Of a stretch of DNA of 64,000 bases, positions 1 through 8,661 are shown piece after piece (the stretch's first letter is position 1; the number at the start of each line of letters is the position of its first letter). The stretch covers positions 124,001 through 188,000 of the forward strand of contig JALHRB010000003.1 in the NCBI GenBank assembly GCA_022841665.1, written 5' to 3'. The notes beneath the pieces were generated by a model that saw only the letters and a list, made by a program, of their open reading frames with translations, made no database searches and was not told the origin of the DNA. The position numbers and the translations under genes were made by a program. The DNA comes from Pseudolabrys sp. (GTDB lineage: Bacteria > Pseudomonadota > Alphaproteobacteria > Rhizobiales > Xanthobacteraceae).

Positions 1-356
1 TCGTCCTGGTCGAATTCAACCCCGACTTCTGCCGCCTGCTGCGCAACCGCTATCCGCAGGCGAAGGTCGTGCAAGGCGACGCCTACCGCCTGCGCCGCAT
101 GCTCGCCGGTACGGTCGAGGAGCCGGCGGCCGCGGTCGTCTCCGGCCTGCCGCTGATGACCAAGCCGCTGCGCACGCGGCTGCGATTGATCGCCGACGCC
201 ATGACGCTGCTCGGTCCCGGCGCGCCCTTCGTCCAGTTCACCTATGCCATGATGCCGCCGATCCCGAAGGAACTGTCGGGCATCACGGCGAAGGCGTCCG
301 AGCTGATCTGGCTGAACATCCCGCCCGCGCGGGTGTGGGTCTATCGCGCGGCGTGA
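1..356 (+). CDS. Phospholipid N-methyltransferase-like SAM-dependent methyltransferase, 5' end outside window
   Basis: The reading frame is open from the first base, so only the C-terminal part (about 117 residues) is present. It begins VLVEFNPDF, which fits the acidic end of motif I strand beta-2 of a class I SAM methyltransferase. A GDA motif follows (adenine-binding loop) and then VVSGLPLM, the motif IV region. Rhizobial PmtA-type phosphatidylethanolamine N-methyltransferases have this arrangement and make phosphatidylcholine at the membrane. rRNA adenine dimethylase relatives share the fold, so the substrate is inferred. Confidence 0.65.
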   Translation, partial: VLVEFNPDFCRLLRNRYPQAKVVQGDAYRLRRMLAGTVEEPAAAVVSGLPLMTKPLRTRLRLIADAMTLLGPGAPFVQFTYAMMPPIPKELSGITAKASELIWLNIPPARVWVYRAA

Positions 357-379
357 CTGTCGCTTCATCGCCGCTCTTC

Positions 380-410
380 GTCATGCCCGGGCTTGTCCCG
401 GGCATCCACG
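380..410. repeat. Intergenic palindrome (ATGCCCGGG stem)
   Basis: The gap between the methyltransferase and the FMN reductase holds a perfect hairpin, ATGCCCGGG and its complement around a short CTTGT-type loop, preceded by GTC and followed by CCACG. It is a short relative of the palindromes found in many other gaps of this window. It could also help stop transcription of the upstream gene, although no T-run follows. Confidence 0.6.
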
Positions 411-468
411 TCTTTAGGGTAGGTAGCGGCGGCCGTCTGCGCTGCCATGACGAATGGGACGACGCCCG

Positions 469-1059
469 ATGTCCGCGCCGAAAATCCTCGTCCTGCCCGG
501 CTCGACCCGCGCCGGCTCGCTCAATGCGAAGCTGGCGGCGCTGGCGGCAAAGGAGCTGACGCTGCTCGACGCCGACGTCACGCGCATTTCGCTCGCCGAT
601 TATCCGCTGCCGCTTTACGACCCCGATCTCGACGCGCGTAGCGGCCAGCCGTCTCACGCGCTCAAGCTCAAGCAGATGATCATGGCGCATCACGGCGTCT
701 TCATCGCCAGTCCGGATTACTCCGCCTCGGTGACGCCGCTCCTGAAAAATGCGATCGACTGGGTGTCGCGCGTGCGCGAACGCGGCGACCCGCTCTTTGC
801 CGCGTTCCGCGGCCGCGTGTTCGCGATCGCGTCGGCCTCGACCGAGCCCACCGGCGGCCTGCACGGTCTCACCGCGCTGCGCCAGATTCTCGAGCTCGGC
901 TGCGGCGCACTGGTGATCCCGGAGCAGGTGACGGTCGCGAACGCCGACCACGCCTTCGACGCCATGGACAACATTGCCGAAACGCGCGTGGCGAACCTGC
1001 TGCGCGCGCAGCTGTCGCGCCTCACCGACATGGCGCGGCTGATTCAGCGGGGAGGATGA
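469..1059 (+). CDS. NAD(P)H-dependent FMN reductase family protein
   Basis: This is a flavodoxin-like oxidoreductase of about 196 residues that would reduce FMN or quinones with NAD(P)H in the cytoplasm. The N-terminus carries the phosphate-binding loop [15 protein letters not shown]. The middle carries [18 protein letters not shown], the family's flavin-contact segment (usually PEYN/PDYN..PLKNAIDW). I chose the ATG at 469, which begins [11 protein letters not shown], over the in-frame ATG at 454 because it places the conserved strand right at the start. pyrF follows after 4 bp, so the two are probably cotranscribed. The physiological substrate cannot be told from the sequence. Confidence 0.88.
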   Translation: MSAPKILVLPGSTRAGSLNAKLAALAAKELTLLDADVTRISLADYPLPLYDPDLDARSGQPSHALKLKQMIMAHHGVFIASPDYSASVTPLLKNAIDWVSRVRERGDPLFAAFRGRVFAIASASTEPTGGLHGLTALRQILELGCGALVIPEQVTVANADHAFDAMDNIAETRVANLLRAQLSRLTDMARLIQRGG

Positions 1060-1063
1060 AGCC

Positions 1064-1768
1064 TTGACGCTCGATGCGCGTGAACGCCTGATCGTGGCGC
1101 TCGATTTGCCGACGGTGCACGACGCCGAGCAGATGGTGTCGCGTCTGGGCGAGTCGGTGGTGTTCTACAAGATCGGCTATCAGCTGGCGTTTGCCGGCGG
1201 CCTGCCTTTCGCCGCCGGGCTGATCGCGGCCGGCAAGCAGGTGTTCCTCGATCTCAAGCTGCACGACATCGGCAACACGGTGCAGAAGGGCGTCGAGAGC
1301 GTGGCGCAGATCGGCGCCACCTTCCTCACCGTGCACGCTTTTCCGCAGACCATGAAGGCGGCGGTGGAGGGCAAGAAGGGATCGAAGCTGCGCATCCTGG
1401 CGGTGACCGTGCTCACCTCCTATGACGACGCCGATCTCGCCGCCGCCGGTTACGACATGAGCGTGCCGGAGCTCGCCGCCGCGCGCGCGGCGCAGGCGCG
1501 CGACATGGGCATCGACGGGCTGGTCTGCTCCGCCGAGGAAGCGCGCAAGCTGCGCGACATCGCCGGGCCGGGCATGGTGCTGGTGACGCCGGGCATTCGC
1601 CCTGCGGGCGCGGCGACCGGCGACCAGAAGCGCATCATGACGCCGGCGCGCGCGATCGAAGCGGGCGCCGACTATCTGGTGGTCGGGCGGCCGGTGGTCG
1701 AGGCGAAAGATCCAAAAGCTGCGGCCGACAACATCGTGGCCGAGATCGAACAGGCAAGCGGGAGATAG
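1064..1768 (+). CDS. pyrF: Orotidine 5'-phosphate decarboxylase
   Basis: PyrF catalyses the last step of UMP synthesis, decarboxylating orotidine monophosphate. The protein has 234 residues, normal for the bacterial type I enzyme. The signature [12 protein letters not shown], with the catalytic Lys-Asp pair, lies near residues 66-77. The phosphate-binding PGIRPAG segment and the final VVGRPVV loop are also present. The start is a TTG preceded by GGAGG at 1051-1055. The next gene starts 3 bp after the stop, so it is in the same transcription unit. Confidence 0.97.
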   Translation: MTLDARERLIVALDLPTVHDAEQMVSRLGESVVFYKIGYQLAFAGGLPFAAGLIAAGKQVFLDLKLHDIGNTVQKGVESVAQIGATFLTVHAFPQTMKAAVEGKKGSKLRILAVTVLTSYDDADLAAAGYDMSVPELAAARAAQARDMGIDGLVCSAEEARKLRDIAGPGMVLVTPGIRPAGAATGDQKRIMTPARAIEAGADYLVVGRPVVEAKDPKAAADNIVAEIEQASGR

Positions 1769-1770
1769 GA

Positions 1771-2073
1771 ATGGCGAAGGGCTACTGGATCGCGCAAGTC
1801 GAGGTCCGCGACGCGGACGGCTACAAAGCCTATGTCGCGGCACTGCCGGATATCATGCGGAAGTTCGGCGGCCGCTACGTCACCCGCGGAGGGCAGACCG
1901 AAGTCGTGGAAGGCAAGAGTCGCAGCCGCGTCGTGATACTCGAATTTCCGAGCTATCAGGCGGCGATGGAGTGCTACCGCTCGCCCGAATATGCCAAGGC
2001 GATCGCGCTTCGGCAGGCGGCGGCGGACGCCGATCTCATCGTCATCGAGGGCTATGACGGCCCGCAGCCATAG
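1771..2073 (+). CDS. DUF1330 domain protein
   Basis: This 100-residue protein has the DUF1330 ferredoxin-like (dimeric alpha/beta barrel) fold. The sequence opens with [12 protein letters not shown], continues with [16 protein letters not shown] and ends with IVIEGYDG, all characteristic of the family. No catalytic role is established for DUF1330. The gene directly follows pyrF with a 2-bp gap and probably shares its transcript. No signal peptide is seen, so it should be cytoplasmic. Confidence 0.9.
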   Translation: MAKGYWIAQVEVRDADGYKAYVAALPDIMRKFGGRYVTRGGQTEVVEGKSRSRVVILEFPSYQAAMECYRSPEYAKAIALRQAAADADLIVIEGYDGPQP

Positions 2074-2129
2074 GTGACAGGGGGAGCATCCGCCCGCTAT
2101 ACCTCGGACGGAAGTCCGGGGAGCGACCG

Positions 2130-2945
2130 ATGGCTGACATGCGGCTGATCGTGGCGGGGGCCGGCGGGCGGATGGGCCGCACGCTGGTGAAGGCCATTGC
2201 CGACACCAAGGGCCTGACGCTGGCCGGGGCGCTGGAAGACGCGCGCTCGCCGCTCCTCGGCTGGGATGCCGGCACGCTGGCCGGGCTCGGTGAAAACCAC
2301 GTCAAGCTCACCGGCGATCCGGCGGCCTTAATGGCAAACGCCGATGCCATCGTCGACTTCACAATTCCGGCGGCGACGCTCGATCTCGCCGCGGTCGCGG
2401 CCAAGGCCGGCAAGGTGCACATCATCGGCACTACCGGGCTCAACGCGGCCGAGGAAGACAAGATCAAAGACGCCGCCAAGCGCGCGGTGATCGTCAAGTC
2501 CGGCAACATGAGCCTCGGCGTCAATCTGCTGGCGGCGCTCGCCAAGCGCGTCGCCAAGACGCTCGACCAGTCGTTCGACATCGAGATTCTGGAGATGCAC
2601 CACAACCAGAAGATCGACGCGCCCTCCGGCACGGCGCTGCTGCTCGGCCGCGCGGCGGCGGAAGGGCGCGGCATCGATCTCGACAAGCATTCGGTGCGCA
2701 GCCGCGACGGCCATACCGGCGCGCGCCGGCCGGGCGACATCGGCTTTGCGGCGCTGCGCGGCGGCACCGTGGTCGGCGAGCACACGGTGATGTTCGCAGG
2801 ATCGGCCGAGCGCATCGAGCTCGTGCACAAGGCCGAGGACCGCATGATCTTCGCGCGCGGCGCGCTGCACGCGGCGCTGTGGGCGCGCAACCAGAAGCCG
2901 GGGCTTTACGCGATGGCCGACGTGCTCGGGCTGAAGGACTTTTGA
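2130..2945 (+). CDS. dapB: 4-hydroxy-tetrahydrodipicolinate reductase
   Basis: DapB reduces hydroxy-tetrahydrodipicolinate with NAD(P)H in the diaminopimelate/lysine pathway. The 271-residue protein has the N-terminal nucleotide-binding loop [12 protein letters not shown]. Its substrate-binding signature [16 protein letters not shown] lies at about residues 155-170 and contains the catalytic His and Lys. It is the last gene of the rightward run that starts with the FMN reductase and converges on gpmI. Confidence 0.97.
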   Translation: MADMRLIVAGAGGRMGRTLVKAIADTKGLTLAGALEDARSPLLGWDAGTLAGLGENHVKLTGDPAALMANADAIVDFTIPAATLDLAAVAAKAGKVHIIGTTGLNAAEEDKIKDAAKRAVIVKSGNMSLGVNLLAALAKRVAKTLDQSFDIEILEMHHNQKIDAPSGTALLLGRAAAEGRGIDLDKHSVRSRDGHTGARRPGDIGFAALRGGTVVGEHTVMFAGSAERIELVHKAEDRMIFARGALHAALWARNQKPGLYAMADVLGLKDF

Positions 2946-2947
2946 TC

Positions 2948-2986
2948 TGTCATTCCGGACGCCGCGAAAGCGGCGATCCGGAATGA
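2948..2986. repeat. Intergenic palindrome between convergent dapB and gpmI
   Basis: The inverted repeat TGTCATTCCGGA ... TCCGGAATGAC surrounds an inner CGCCGCGAAAGCGGCG hairpin. The CATTCCGG ends match the longer elements at 43643-43747 and 47955-48059. It is placed to act as a bidirectional stop signal for dapB and gpmI, but lacks a T-run. Confidence 0.6.
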
Positions 2987-2995
2987 CGCAAGAAC

Positions 2996-4519
2996 TCATC
3001 CCTGCATCAGCGAGCTGCCGGTCATCTCCGCCGGTTTCGGCAGGCCCATCAGCTCGAGCAGCGTCGGCGCGATGTCGGCAAGGCGGCCTTCCTTGACCAG
3101 CACGCGGTTGCCCGCGCCGGCCAAAATCAGCGGCACCGGATTGAGCGTGTGCGACGTGTGCGGGCCGCCGGTTTCCGGATCGACCATCATCTCGCAATTG
3201 CCGTGGTCGGCGGTGACGAGCAGCGCGCCGCCCATGGACTGTATTGCGTTGGCAAGCTTGCCGAGCCCGGTGTCGACCGCTTCGACCGCCTTGATCGCCG
3301 CCGCAATGCTGCCGGTGTGGCCGACCATGTCCGCGTTGGCATAGTTGAGCACGATCAGGTCGTATTTGCCCGACTTGATCGCTTCCACCGCCTTCTCGGT
3401 CAGCTCCGGCGCCGACATCTCGGGCTGCAGGTCGTAGGTCGCGACCTTGGGCGACGGCACCATGATGCGGTCTTCGCCCTCGAACGGCTCCTCGCGGCCG
3501 CCGTTGAGGAAGTAGGTGACGTGTGGATACTTCTCGGTTTCGGCCATGCGCAGCTGCGTGCGATGCGCGTTGGCGACCACCTCGCCGAGAATGTTCGGAA
3601 AGCTCTGCGGCGGAAAGATCGTCTGCATCACTCTGTCGAGTTCATCGCTGTACTGCGTCATGCCGACGGCGGCCGCGATCTTGACCGTGCGCTTGCGCGC
3701 AAAGCCGGAGAACGCCGGATCGAGCATGGCGCTCAATATCTCGCGCACGCGGTCGGCGCGGAAATTGAAGCACAGCACGCCGTCGCCGTCCTTCATGCCG
3801 CGGTAGTCGCCGATCGCGGCCGGAACGATGAACTCGTCGTGGATCTTGTTGGCATAGGCATCGGCGATGGCGGCCTGCGCGTCGGCAAAGCGCGGACCCT
3901 CGCCGGCGACGATGGCGTCGTAGGCCTTGGACACGCGCTCCCACCGCTTGTCGCGGTCCATGGCGTAGTAACGCCCGACGACGGTGACGACCGGGACCGC
4001 TGCCGGCAACGCGGCGGTGAAGGTCTTGAGATAGTCCGCCGCCGCTTGCGGCGGGGTGTCGCGACCGTCGGTCAGCGCATGCACGACCGCAGGCACGCCG
4101 GCCTGCGTGAGAATCCTGGCGAGCGCCACGGCGTGATCCTGATGCGAATGCACGCCGCCCGGCGAAACCAGGCCGATGAGATGGCAGGTGCCGCCGCTCT
4201 TCTTGAGCGTGTCGATGAGGCCGGTGAGCGCCGGCGCCTTCGCAATCTCGCCGCTCTTGATGGCTTCGTCGATGCGCGGGAGATCCTGCATCACGACGCG
4301 GCCGGCGCCGATATTGAGATGCCCAACTTCGGAATTGCCCATCTGCCCGGGCGGCAGGCCGACGTCCAAGGCGGAGGTGCGCAGGAAGCCGTGCGGGCAG
4401 GTCGCCCAAAGACGATCGAAGGCCGGCGTCTTGGCTTGGCGTACGGCGTTGTCGGCGATTTCCTCGCGCCAACCCCAACCGTCAAGCACGACCAGCATTA
4501 CCGGGCGGCGTTTTTGCAT
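2996..4519 (-). CDS. gpmI: 2,3-bisphosphoglycerate-independent phosphoglycerate mutase
   Basis: GpmI interconverts 3- and 2-phosphoglycerate in glycolysis and gluconeogenesis using two metal ions. The 507-residue protein has the N-terminal metal site VVLDGWGWRE. The phosphorylated serine lies in GQMGNSEVGHLNIGAG near residue 63, and the C-terminal metal ligands lie in NYANADMVGHTG and TADHGNCE. The length is typical of the iPGM family. It is transcribed leftward as a single gene. Confidence 0.97.
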   Translation of the reverse strand: MQKRRPVMLVVLDGWGWREEIADNAVRQAKTPAFDRLWATCPHGFLRTSALDVGLPPGQMGNSEVGHLNIGAGRVVMQDLPRIDEAIKSGEIAKAPALTGLIDTLKKSGGTCHLIGLVSPGGVHSHQDHAVALARILTQAGVPAVVHALTDGRDTPPQAAADYLKTFTAALPAAVPVVTVVGRYYAMDRDKRWERVSKAYDAIVAGEGPRFADAQAAIADAYANKIHDEFIVPAAIGDYRGMKDGDGVLCFNFRADRVREILSAMLDPAFSGFARKRTVKIAAAVGMTQYSDELDRVMQTIFPPQSFPNILGEVVANAHRTQLRMAETEKYPHVTYFLNGGREEPFEGEDRIMVPSPKVATYDLQPEMSAPELTEKAVEAIKSGKYDLIVLNYANADMVGHTGSIAAAIKAVEAVDTGLGKLANAIQSMGGALLVTADHGNCEMMVDPETGGPHTSHTLNPVPLILAGAGNRVLVKEGRLADIAPTLLELMGLPKPAEMTGSSLMQG

Positions 4520-4604
4520 CCGTGGCCCCGAGCGAACAAAGCGGGAGGGTTGTGGGGGATCGCCGCGCCAGCGTCAACTGTCCGTGCGCCGGCCAGGCGC
4601 TAAC

Positions 4605-4633
4605 GAAAAAGCTCCGCCTTGCGGCGGAGCTTT
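4605..4633 (-). terminator. Rho-independent terminator of the glycine-zipper protein gene
   Basis: Read on the minus strand, a 10-bp stem AAGCTCCGCC/GGCGGAGCTT with a GCAA loop is followed by a T-run. It lies 26 bp beyond the stop of the gene at 4659-5048. Confidence 0.85.
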
Positions 4634-4658
4634 CCGTCAACGCTCGACGATGTGAGCG

Positions 4659-5048
4659 CTACTGGATGATCTTGATCACCTTGCGCGACTTCGGCTCGAC
4701 GATGACGCGCTGGTTGTTCACGACCGCGTAGCGATACTCGGTGTGCTCGGGGATCGTGCGCAGCTGGACGGTCGCCGGAAGCGGCTCGCCGACTACGATG
4801 CGTTCCTGCACCGTCACCGACGGCACGCGTTCGCGCTCCACATAGGTTACGACGCCGGCCGGCGGCTCTGCCGCCATGCCAACGGCGCCACCCACACCGG
4901 CGCCGACAACCGCGCCGACCGGGCCGCCAACCACGCCACCCACAGCCGCGCCGCCGACCGCGCCGCCAACCGTGGAACCTTGGGCGAAAGCCACGGCCGG
5001 CGCCATGGCCGTCGCGGCAAGAAGCGTCAGAGCAAATCGAAGTTTCAT
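4659..5048 (-). CDS. Secreted glycine-zipper protein with DUF1236-like C-terminus
   Basis: This is a protein of about 129 residues of unknown function. I start it at MKLRFALTLL, preceded by AGGAGG about 5 bp upstream, which gives a clear signal peptide cut after AVAFAQ. A Gly/Val/Ala-rich stretch with repeated VGGxVGG spacing follows and suggests a membrane-associated glycine zipper. The C-terminal part, ending YAVVNNQRVIVEPKSRKVI, resembles the DUF1236 domain common in rhizobial periplasmic proteins. Frames upstream to 5144 lack a plausible start. Confidence 0.75.
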   Translation of the reverse strand: MKLRFALTLLAATAMAPAVAFAQGSTVGGAVGGAAVGGVVGGPVGAVVGAGVGGAVGMAAEPPAGVVTYVERERVPSVTVQERIVVGEPLPATVQLRTIPEHTEYRYAVVNNQRVIVEPKSRKVIKIIQ

Positions 5049-5182
5049 TATTTGCCTCCTCTGGACGTTTGTACGAGGAGACAACGCCGCGTCGTCTCCA
5101 CACGTTCCGGGAACGCGCGGGTCAGGGAACCGTTCCGGTTCCAACGCCTCTGATTCAAACTATTGCGATGACGAAACGAAAA

Positions 5183-6103
5183 TCACGCCGCGGCCGCCAT
5201 GCCCGCTTCCCAGCCGAGCATCGCGCGCTTGCGCGTGAGGCCCCAGTGGTAGCCGGTGATGTCGCCGTTCTTGCCGATGACGCGATGGCAGGGAACCACG
5301 AAGCAGATCGGGTTCTTGCCGACGGCGGCGCCGACCGCACGCGCCGCTTTCGGCGAGCCCGTCTGCGCGGCAAGATCGGAATAGGTGGTGAGCTTGCCCA
5401 TCGGGATGGTGAGCAGCTTCTCCCAGACCCGCACCTCGAAGTCGGTTCCAATCAGCACCACGCGCAAGGGTGTCTCCGGCCGCCACAGCGCGGCGTCGAA
5501 GATGCGGCGCGCGGTGGCCGCAGTGGCCGCGAAGTCCTCGACATAGGCCGCGCGCGGCCAGCGCGAGCGCATGTCCTTGAGCGCGGCGCGTTCCTTGCCG
5601 GCGTCGGCGAGCGCCAGCCCCGCGAGCCCGCGCGGGGTGATCATCACCAGCGCCATGCCGAACGGGCAGGGATGGAACCCGTAGGTGATGGTGAGCCCTT
5701 CGCCGCCCGCCTTCCATTCGCCCGGCGACATCGCCTCGTGGGTGACGAACAGGTCGTGCAGCCGGCCGGGGCCGGACAGGCCGACCTCGTAAGCGGTTTC
5801 CAGCACGCTGGCCGAAGAGCGCAGCAGTTCGCGCGCACGGTTGAGCGTGAGCGCCTGCAGGAAGGCCTTGGGCGTCAGGCCGCACCAGCGCCGGAACAGG
5901 TGATGCAGATCGGTCGGGGTGACGCCGGCGGCGTGCGCGATGGTCTCGATCTCGGGCTGCGAACGCCAGTTGCCGCGGATATGCGCGATCGCCCGGCGCA
6001 CGATGTCGTAGTCGGCCGCCGCGGTCGAAAGCGGGGCGAACTCGGGGAAGCGGCTGGAAAGGGCGCCCTGGGCTTCGGTCATGGTGATGGTGTCCGTGAT
6101 CAT
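5183..6103 (-). CDS. AraC-type HTH / methylated-DNA-cysteine methyltransferase fusion (Ada-like)
   Basis: This 306-residue protein combines a DNA-binding AraC domain (about residues 35-125, two helix-turn-helix units) with an O6-alkylguanine-DNA alkyltransferase domain (about 140-300). The acceptor cysteine is C272 in VVPCHRVIG. E. coli Ada also has an N-terminal zinc domain that reads methyl phosphotriesters. That domain is absent here, so how alkylation is sensed is unclear. I start at MITDTITMTEAQ and not at the upstream ATG at 6205. It is divergent from the unknown operon at 6232. Confidence 0.9.
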   Translation of the reverse strand: MITDTITMTEAQGALSSRFPEFAPLSTAAADYDIVRRAIAHIRGNWRSQPEIETIAHAAGVTPTDLHHLFRRWCGLTPKAFLQALTLNRARELLRSSASVLETAYEVGLSGPGRLHDLFVTHEAMSPGEWKAGGEGLTITYGFHPCPFGMALVMITPRGLAGLALADAGKERAALKDMRSRWPRAAYVEDFAATAATARRIFDAALWRPETPLRVVLIGTDFEVRVWEKLLTIPMGKLTTYSDLAAQTGSPKAARAVGAAVGKNPICFVVPCHRVIGKNGDITGYHWGLTRKRAMLGWEAGMAAAA

Positions 6104-6231
6104 GGCCCAATCTAGGGCCCGCCTGGTGCGGGCAACCACCCGATTTCTGGCTGCGTATCTTGCCGACGGGCATATGCACGCTATAGTAGCACCATCTGCA
6201 TTCATAGATGGACCTAAGGGGAGGGCTTTCT

Positions 6232-6531
6232 GTGAAGATCAAGAGTATCGGCAACTTCGTTGGGATAGAAACGGCCAACGATCCGGCGCTTTCGGACTTG
6301 ATGCGAAGCGTCGAAGAGTGCGCGGAGTTGATGGACGAGCATGGCCCCCGCTTCGCGTTTTTGACGGCCCTGGAGGCTGTGAATACCGGACTGGTAGCGG
6401 CCAGCACCAAATGCACACTTGCGGCGCCGCCCGCCGACATCGACATGGTGCCGAGCGGCACCGGAAAACTCATCTACCGCTGCCAACACGCCAGACCGCA
6501 TTCGTGGAATCTGGGCGGCGAACAGCTGTGA
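6232..6531 (+). CDS. Hypothetical protein, first gene of a two-gene operon
   Basis: I do not recognise this 99-residue protein. The start is a GTG preceded by the strong ribosome binding site AAGGGGAGGG at 6216-6225; an in-frame ATG at 6208 would include that site in the coding region. The N-terminal half is acidic (MRSVEECAELMDEHGP) and the rest has no clear motif or membrane segment. Its TGA stop overlaps the GTG start of the next gene (GTGA), a sign of translational coupling. The DNA is less GC-rich than its neighbours. Confidence 0.65.
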   Translation: MKIKSIGNFVGIETANDPALSDLMRSVEECAELMDEHGPRFAFLTALEAVNTGLVAASTKCTLAAPPADIDMVPSGTGKLIYRCQHARPHSWNLGGEQL

Positions 6532-7160
6532 ACGGACCGGCGGCAAACGCGATCGTGGGCCTGCCCGCGCTGATTGGTGTCATTTTCGGACTAAAGCTCT
6601 ACAGTGACTTTCTTCCCGCGGCTTATCTCGAAGCGGCGATGCTGATCATTGCCTTCGTGGCACGATCGGTTGCCTTTGCGACCATGGCCGACCATCCGAA
6701 ACTCGCGCGCTACCTGATTGAACTATGGATTGTCTCGGCAGTAGCTGTGACGGCGGCCGCCACGGCCGGCGTCACCTGGCTCACCTTGAACGCGTCCGTC
6801 GATCTGCTGTTTAACACGTCGAAAATCGGCGCCGACCAGTTGAAGACGATTACGGCAGCTTTTGTCACCGCCTTGACGACCTATGTGGCGTTGGTCTGGA
6901 CGAAGGATATTGGCGACGCGCGCGGATATTTCTGGCCAAGCACCGCATTTAAAAAGGCGATGAATGGCGCATATCAAAAACTCAATCCGCCGCCCGGCGG
7001 CGCCAGTACGGTCTATGCGGCCTTGTACCTCGATAGCATCCCGGGTTTCGGCAATCTTGGTTGGGGCTTCAGCGCACGAAAAAAGAGAGCGGAAATTCTG
7101 GCCGACTACATCGGCACTCTGCCGCCGAATTCTGCGGCGCCGCCGCCGGCAGGGGGCTGA
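6528..7160 (+). CDS. Hypothetical membrane protein, second gene of the operon
   Basis: This 210-residue protein of unknown family has about four predicted membrane segments: ALIGVIFGLKLY, a stretch around AAMLIIAFVARSVAF, one around IVSAVAVTAAATAGVTWL and one around TAAFVTALTTYVALVW. A hydrophilic C-terminal third of about 75 residues follows, ending in a Pro-rich tail. Its GTG start overlaps the previous stop by four bases. Base composition and codon choice (more A/T-ending codons) differ from the surroundings, which hints at acquisition by transfer. Confidence 0.65.
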   Translation: MNGPAANAIVGLPALIGVIFGLKLYSDFLPAAYLEAAMLIIAFVARSVAFATMADHPKLARYLIELWIVSAVAVTAAATAGVTWLTLNASVDLLFNTSKIGADQLKTITAAFVTALTTYVALVWTKDIGDARGYFWPSTAFKKAMNGAYQKLNPPPGGASTVYAALYLDSIPGFGNLGWGFSARKKRAEILADYIGTLPPNSAAPPPAGG

Positions 7161-7194
7161 AACGCAGGTGTTAGGCGGCCTCGGGCCGCCGCGC

Positions 7195-7704
7195 TCACAG
7201 TGCCGTCCTCGTCACGCCACGCCTGGCCTCGTGCAGCGCGTTGCCCAGCGCCTGCGCGAAGGTCGCCTTTTCGTCGGGGCCGAGGAAGCTGGCGATGACG
7301 AGTTGCTTGCCGCGCGAGACCAGGAACAGGCGCTCGATGCCGAACTCCTCGTGCACGATCTTCTCGAGCCGCACCCAGAGCGGATTGAGCGACCATTCGC
7401 GCACGCGGCCGCGATGGCTGACCTTGCGCACGCGCAACTTCGACGGCGTCAGATGCACTTCTTCGTAGGCGTCGGCGTGGCGGTAGTTGAGCTTGAAGGC
7501 CCAGTACAGCAGCAGCACGTCGAGGCCGAAGAAGCCGAACACCGGCCAGGCGCCGGCGATCAGAAACACCATGCCGGCGATGAAGCTGATGCCGCCGAAC
7601 GCGGCCATCAGCACCAGAAAGCCGGCGCGCGGCAGCGAGCGGTGCGGCGTGATCACCACGGAAAAGATCGTGGGTTCGAGTTCGGTGGCGTTGTCGGCGG
7701 TCAT
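7195..7704 (-). CDS. DUF2244 family membrane protein
   Basis: This protein of 169 residues has two adjacent transmembrane helices near residues 25-70 (around AGFLVLMAAFGGISFIAG and VFGFFGLDVLLLYWAF). The following soluble part begins NYRHADAYEEVHL. The layout, with VVITPHRSL before the first helix and a LNPLWVRLE segment after, matches DUF2244, a rhizobial inner-membrane family without known function. It is divergent from nth with only 21 bp between the start codons, so their promoters overlap. Confidence 0.85.
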   Translation of the reverse strand: MTADNATELEPTIFSVVITPHRSLPRAGFLVLMAAFGGISFIAGMVFLIAGAWPVFGFFGLDVLLLYWAFKLNYRHADAYEEVHLTPSKLRVRKVSHRGRVREWSLNPLWVRLEKIVHEEFGIERLFLVSRGKQLVIASFLGPDEKATFAQALGNALHEARRGVTRTAL

Positions 7705-7725
7705 GCGCGTCAGTATACCGAAATC

Positions 7726-8505
7726 ATGGCGAAAAAAGCGACCCGCAAGGCCGTCAAGCGCAAGAAGGCGCTTGCCAAGGCCCGCACGGGCGAGGCGGCG
7801 AAGGTCAAGCCGAAGCCGCAGCGCGTGAAGGCGGACGCCAAGGCCGCGCACGGCGAATTGCCGCAATGGACGCCGGCCGAGGTCGAGGAAGCGTTTCGCC
7901 GTTTCCAAGCGGCGGAGCCCGAGCCGAAGACCGAGCTGACTTATGTCAACCCGTTCACGCTGCTGGTGGCGGTGGTGCTGTCGGCACAGGCGACCGACGC
8001 CGGCGTCAACAAGGCGACGCCGGCCTTGTTCGCGGCCGCCGACACGCCGGAGAAGATGGCCGCGCTCGGCGAGGAGCGCGTGCGCGACATGATCAAGACC
8101 ATCGGCCTGTTCCGCAACAAGGCGAAGAACGTGGTGGCGCTCTCGCACAAGCTGGTCGCCGAGCATGGTGGGCAGGTGCCGCGCTCGCGCGAGGCGCTGG
8201 AGGCGCTGCCGGGCGTCGGGCGCAAGACCGCCAATGTGGTGCTCAATTCCGCTTTCGGCGAGCACACCATCGCGGTCGATACGCACATCTTCCGCGTCGG
8301 CAACCGCACGGGCTTAGCCACCGGCAAGACGCCGTTCGAGGTGGAAGAAAAGCTCGAGCGCGTGATCCCGGCGCATTACAAGCGCCATGCGCACCACTGG
8401 CTCATCCTGCACGGACGCTACACCTGCATCGCGCGCAAGCCTTTGTGCGAGCGGTGCGTGATCGCCGATCTGTGCAAGTGGCCGGGGAAGACGGTCGCGG
8501 CTTGA
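7726..8505 (+). CDS. nth: Endonuclease III
   Basis: Nth is a DNA glycosylase/AP lyase for oxidised pyrimidines in base-excision repair. The 259-residue protein has the helix-hairpin-helix ALPGVGRKTANVVLN with the catalytic Lys, the catalytic Asp in VDTHIFRV, and a C-terminal 4Fe-4S site with spacing C-x6-C-x2-C-x5-C (CIARKPLCERCVIADLC). It carries an extra Lys/Ala-rich N-terminal tail of about 45 residues (MAKKATRKAVKRKKALAK...) not found in E. coli Nth, which may help bind DNA. Confidence 0.96.
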   Translation: MAKKATRKAVKRKKALAKARTGEAAKVKPKPQRVKADAKAAHGELPQWTPAEVEEAFRRFQAAEPEPKTELTYVNPFTLLVAVVLSAQATDAGVNKATPALFAAADTPEKMAALGEERVRDMIKTIGLFRNKAKNVVALSHKLVAEHGGQVPRSREALEALPGVGRKTANVVLNSAFGEHTIAVDTHIFRVGNRTGLATGKTPFEVEEKLERVIPAHYKRHAHHWLILHGRYTCIARKPLCERCVIADLCKWPGKTVAA

Positions 8506-8514
8506 TTGTTAGCT

Positions 8515-8658
8515 GTCGTCCCCGCGAAAGCGGGGACCCAGTAACCCCGGTCTATCCGCATCGCTACGACAGGGGTTACTGGGTCCCGGCTCGCGCTCGC
8601 GGAGCCTGTCATCGGGCCGCGCTTTGCGCGGACCCGTTGGCTCGCTTGGCCGGGACTA
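8515..8658. repeat. Composite palindromic repeat, family A
   Basis: This gap holds GTCCCCGCGAAAGCGGGGAC followed by CCAGTAACCCC, a variable centre, then GGGGTTACTGGGTCCCGG, an inverted arrangement. A second small palindrome based on GGCCGCGCTTTGCGCGG follows. Related copies lie at 12521, 16651, 22220, 32768, 54099 and 63679. It separates convergent nth and the membrane protein gene. Confidence 0.8.
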
Positions 8659-8661
8659 CAG

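Noticed and set aside
3149-4603. Long plus-strand open frame of about 484 codons opposite gpmI
   Set aside because: It is the antisense of a strongly conserved gpmI, is Arg/His-rich without recognisable motifs, and arises from the high GC content.
6081-6527. Extension of the membrane protein gene upstream to 6081
   Set aside because: This would overlap a coherent gene with a strong ribosome binding site and the Ada-like start region; the GTG at 6528 with a GTGA overlap is a better start.
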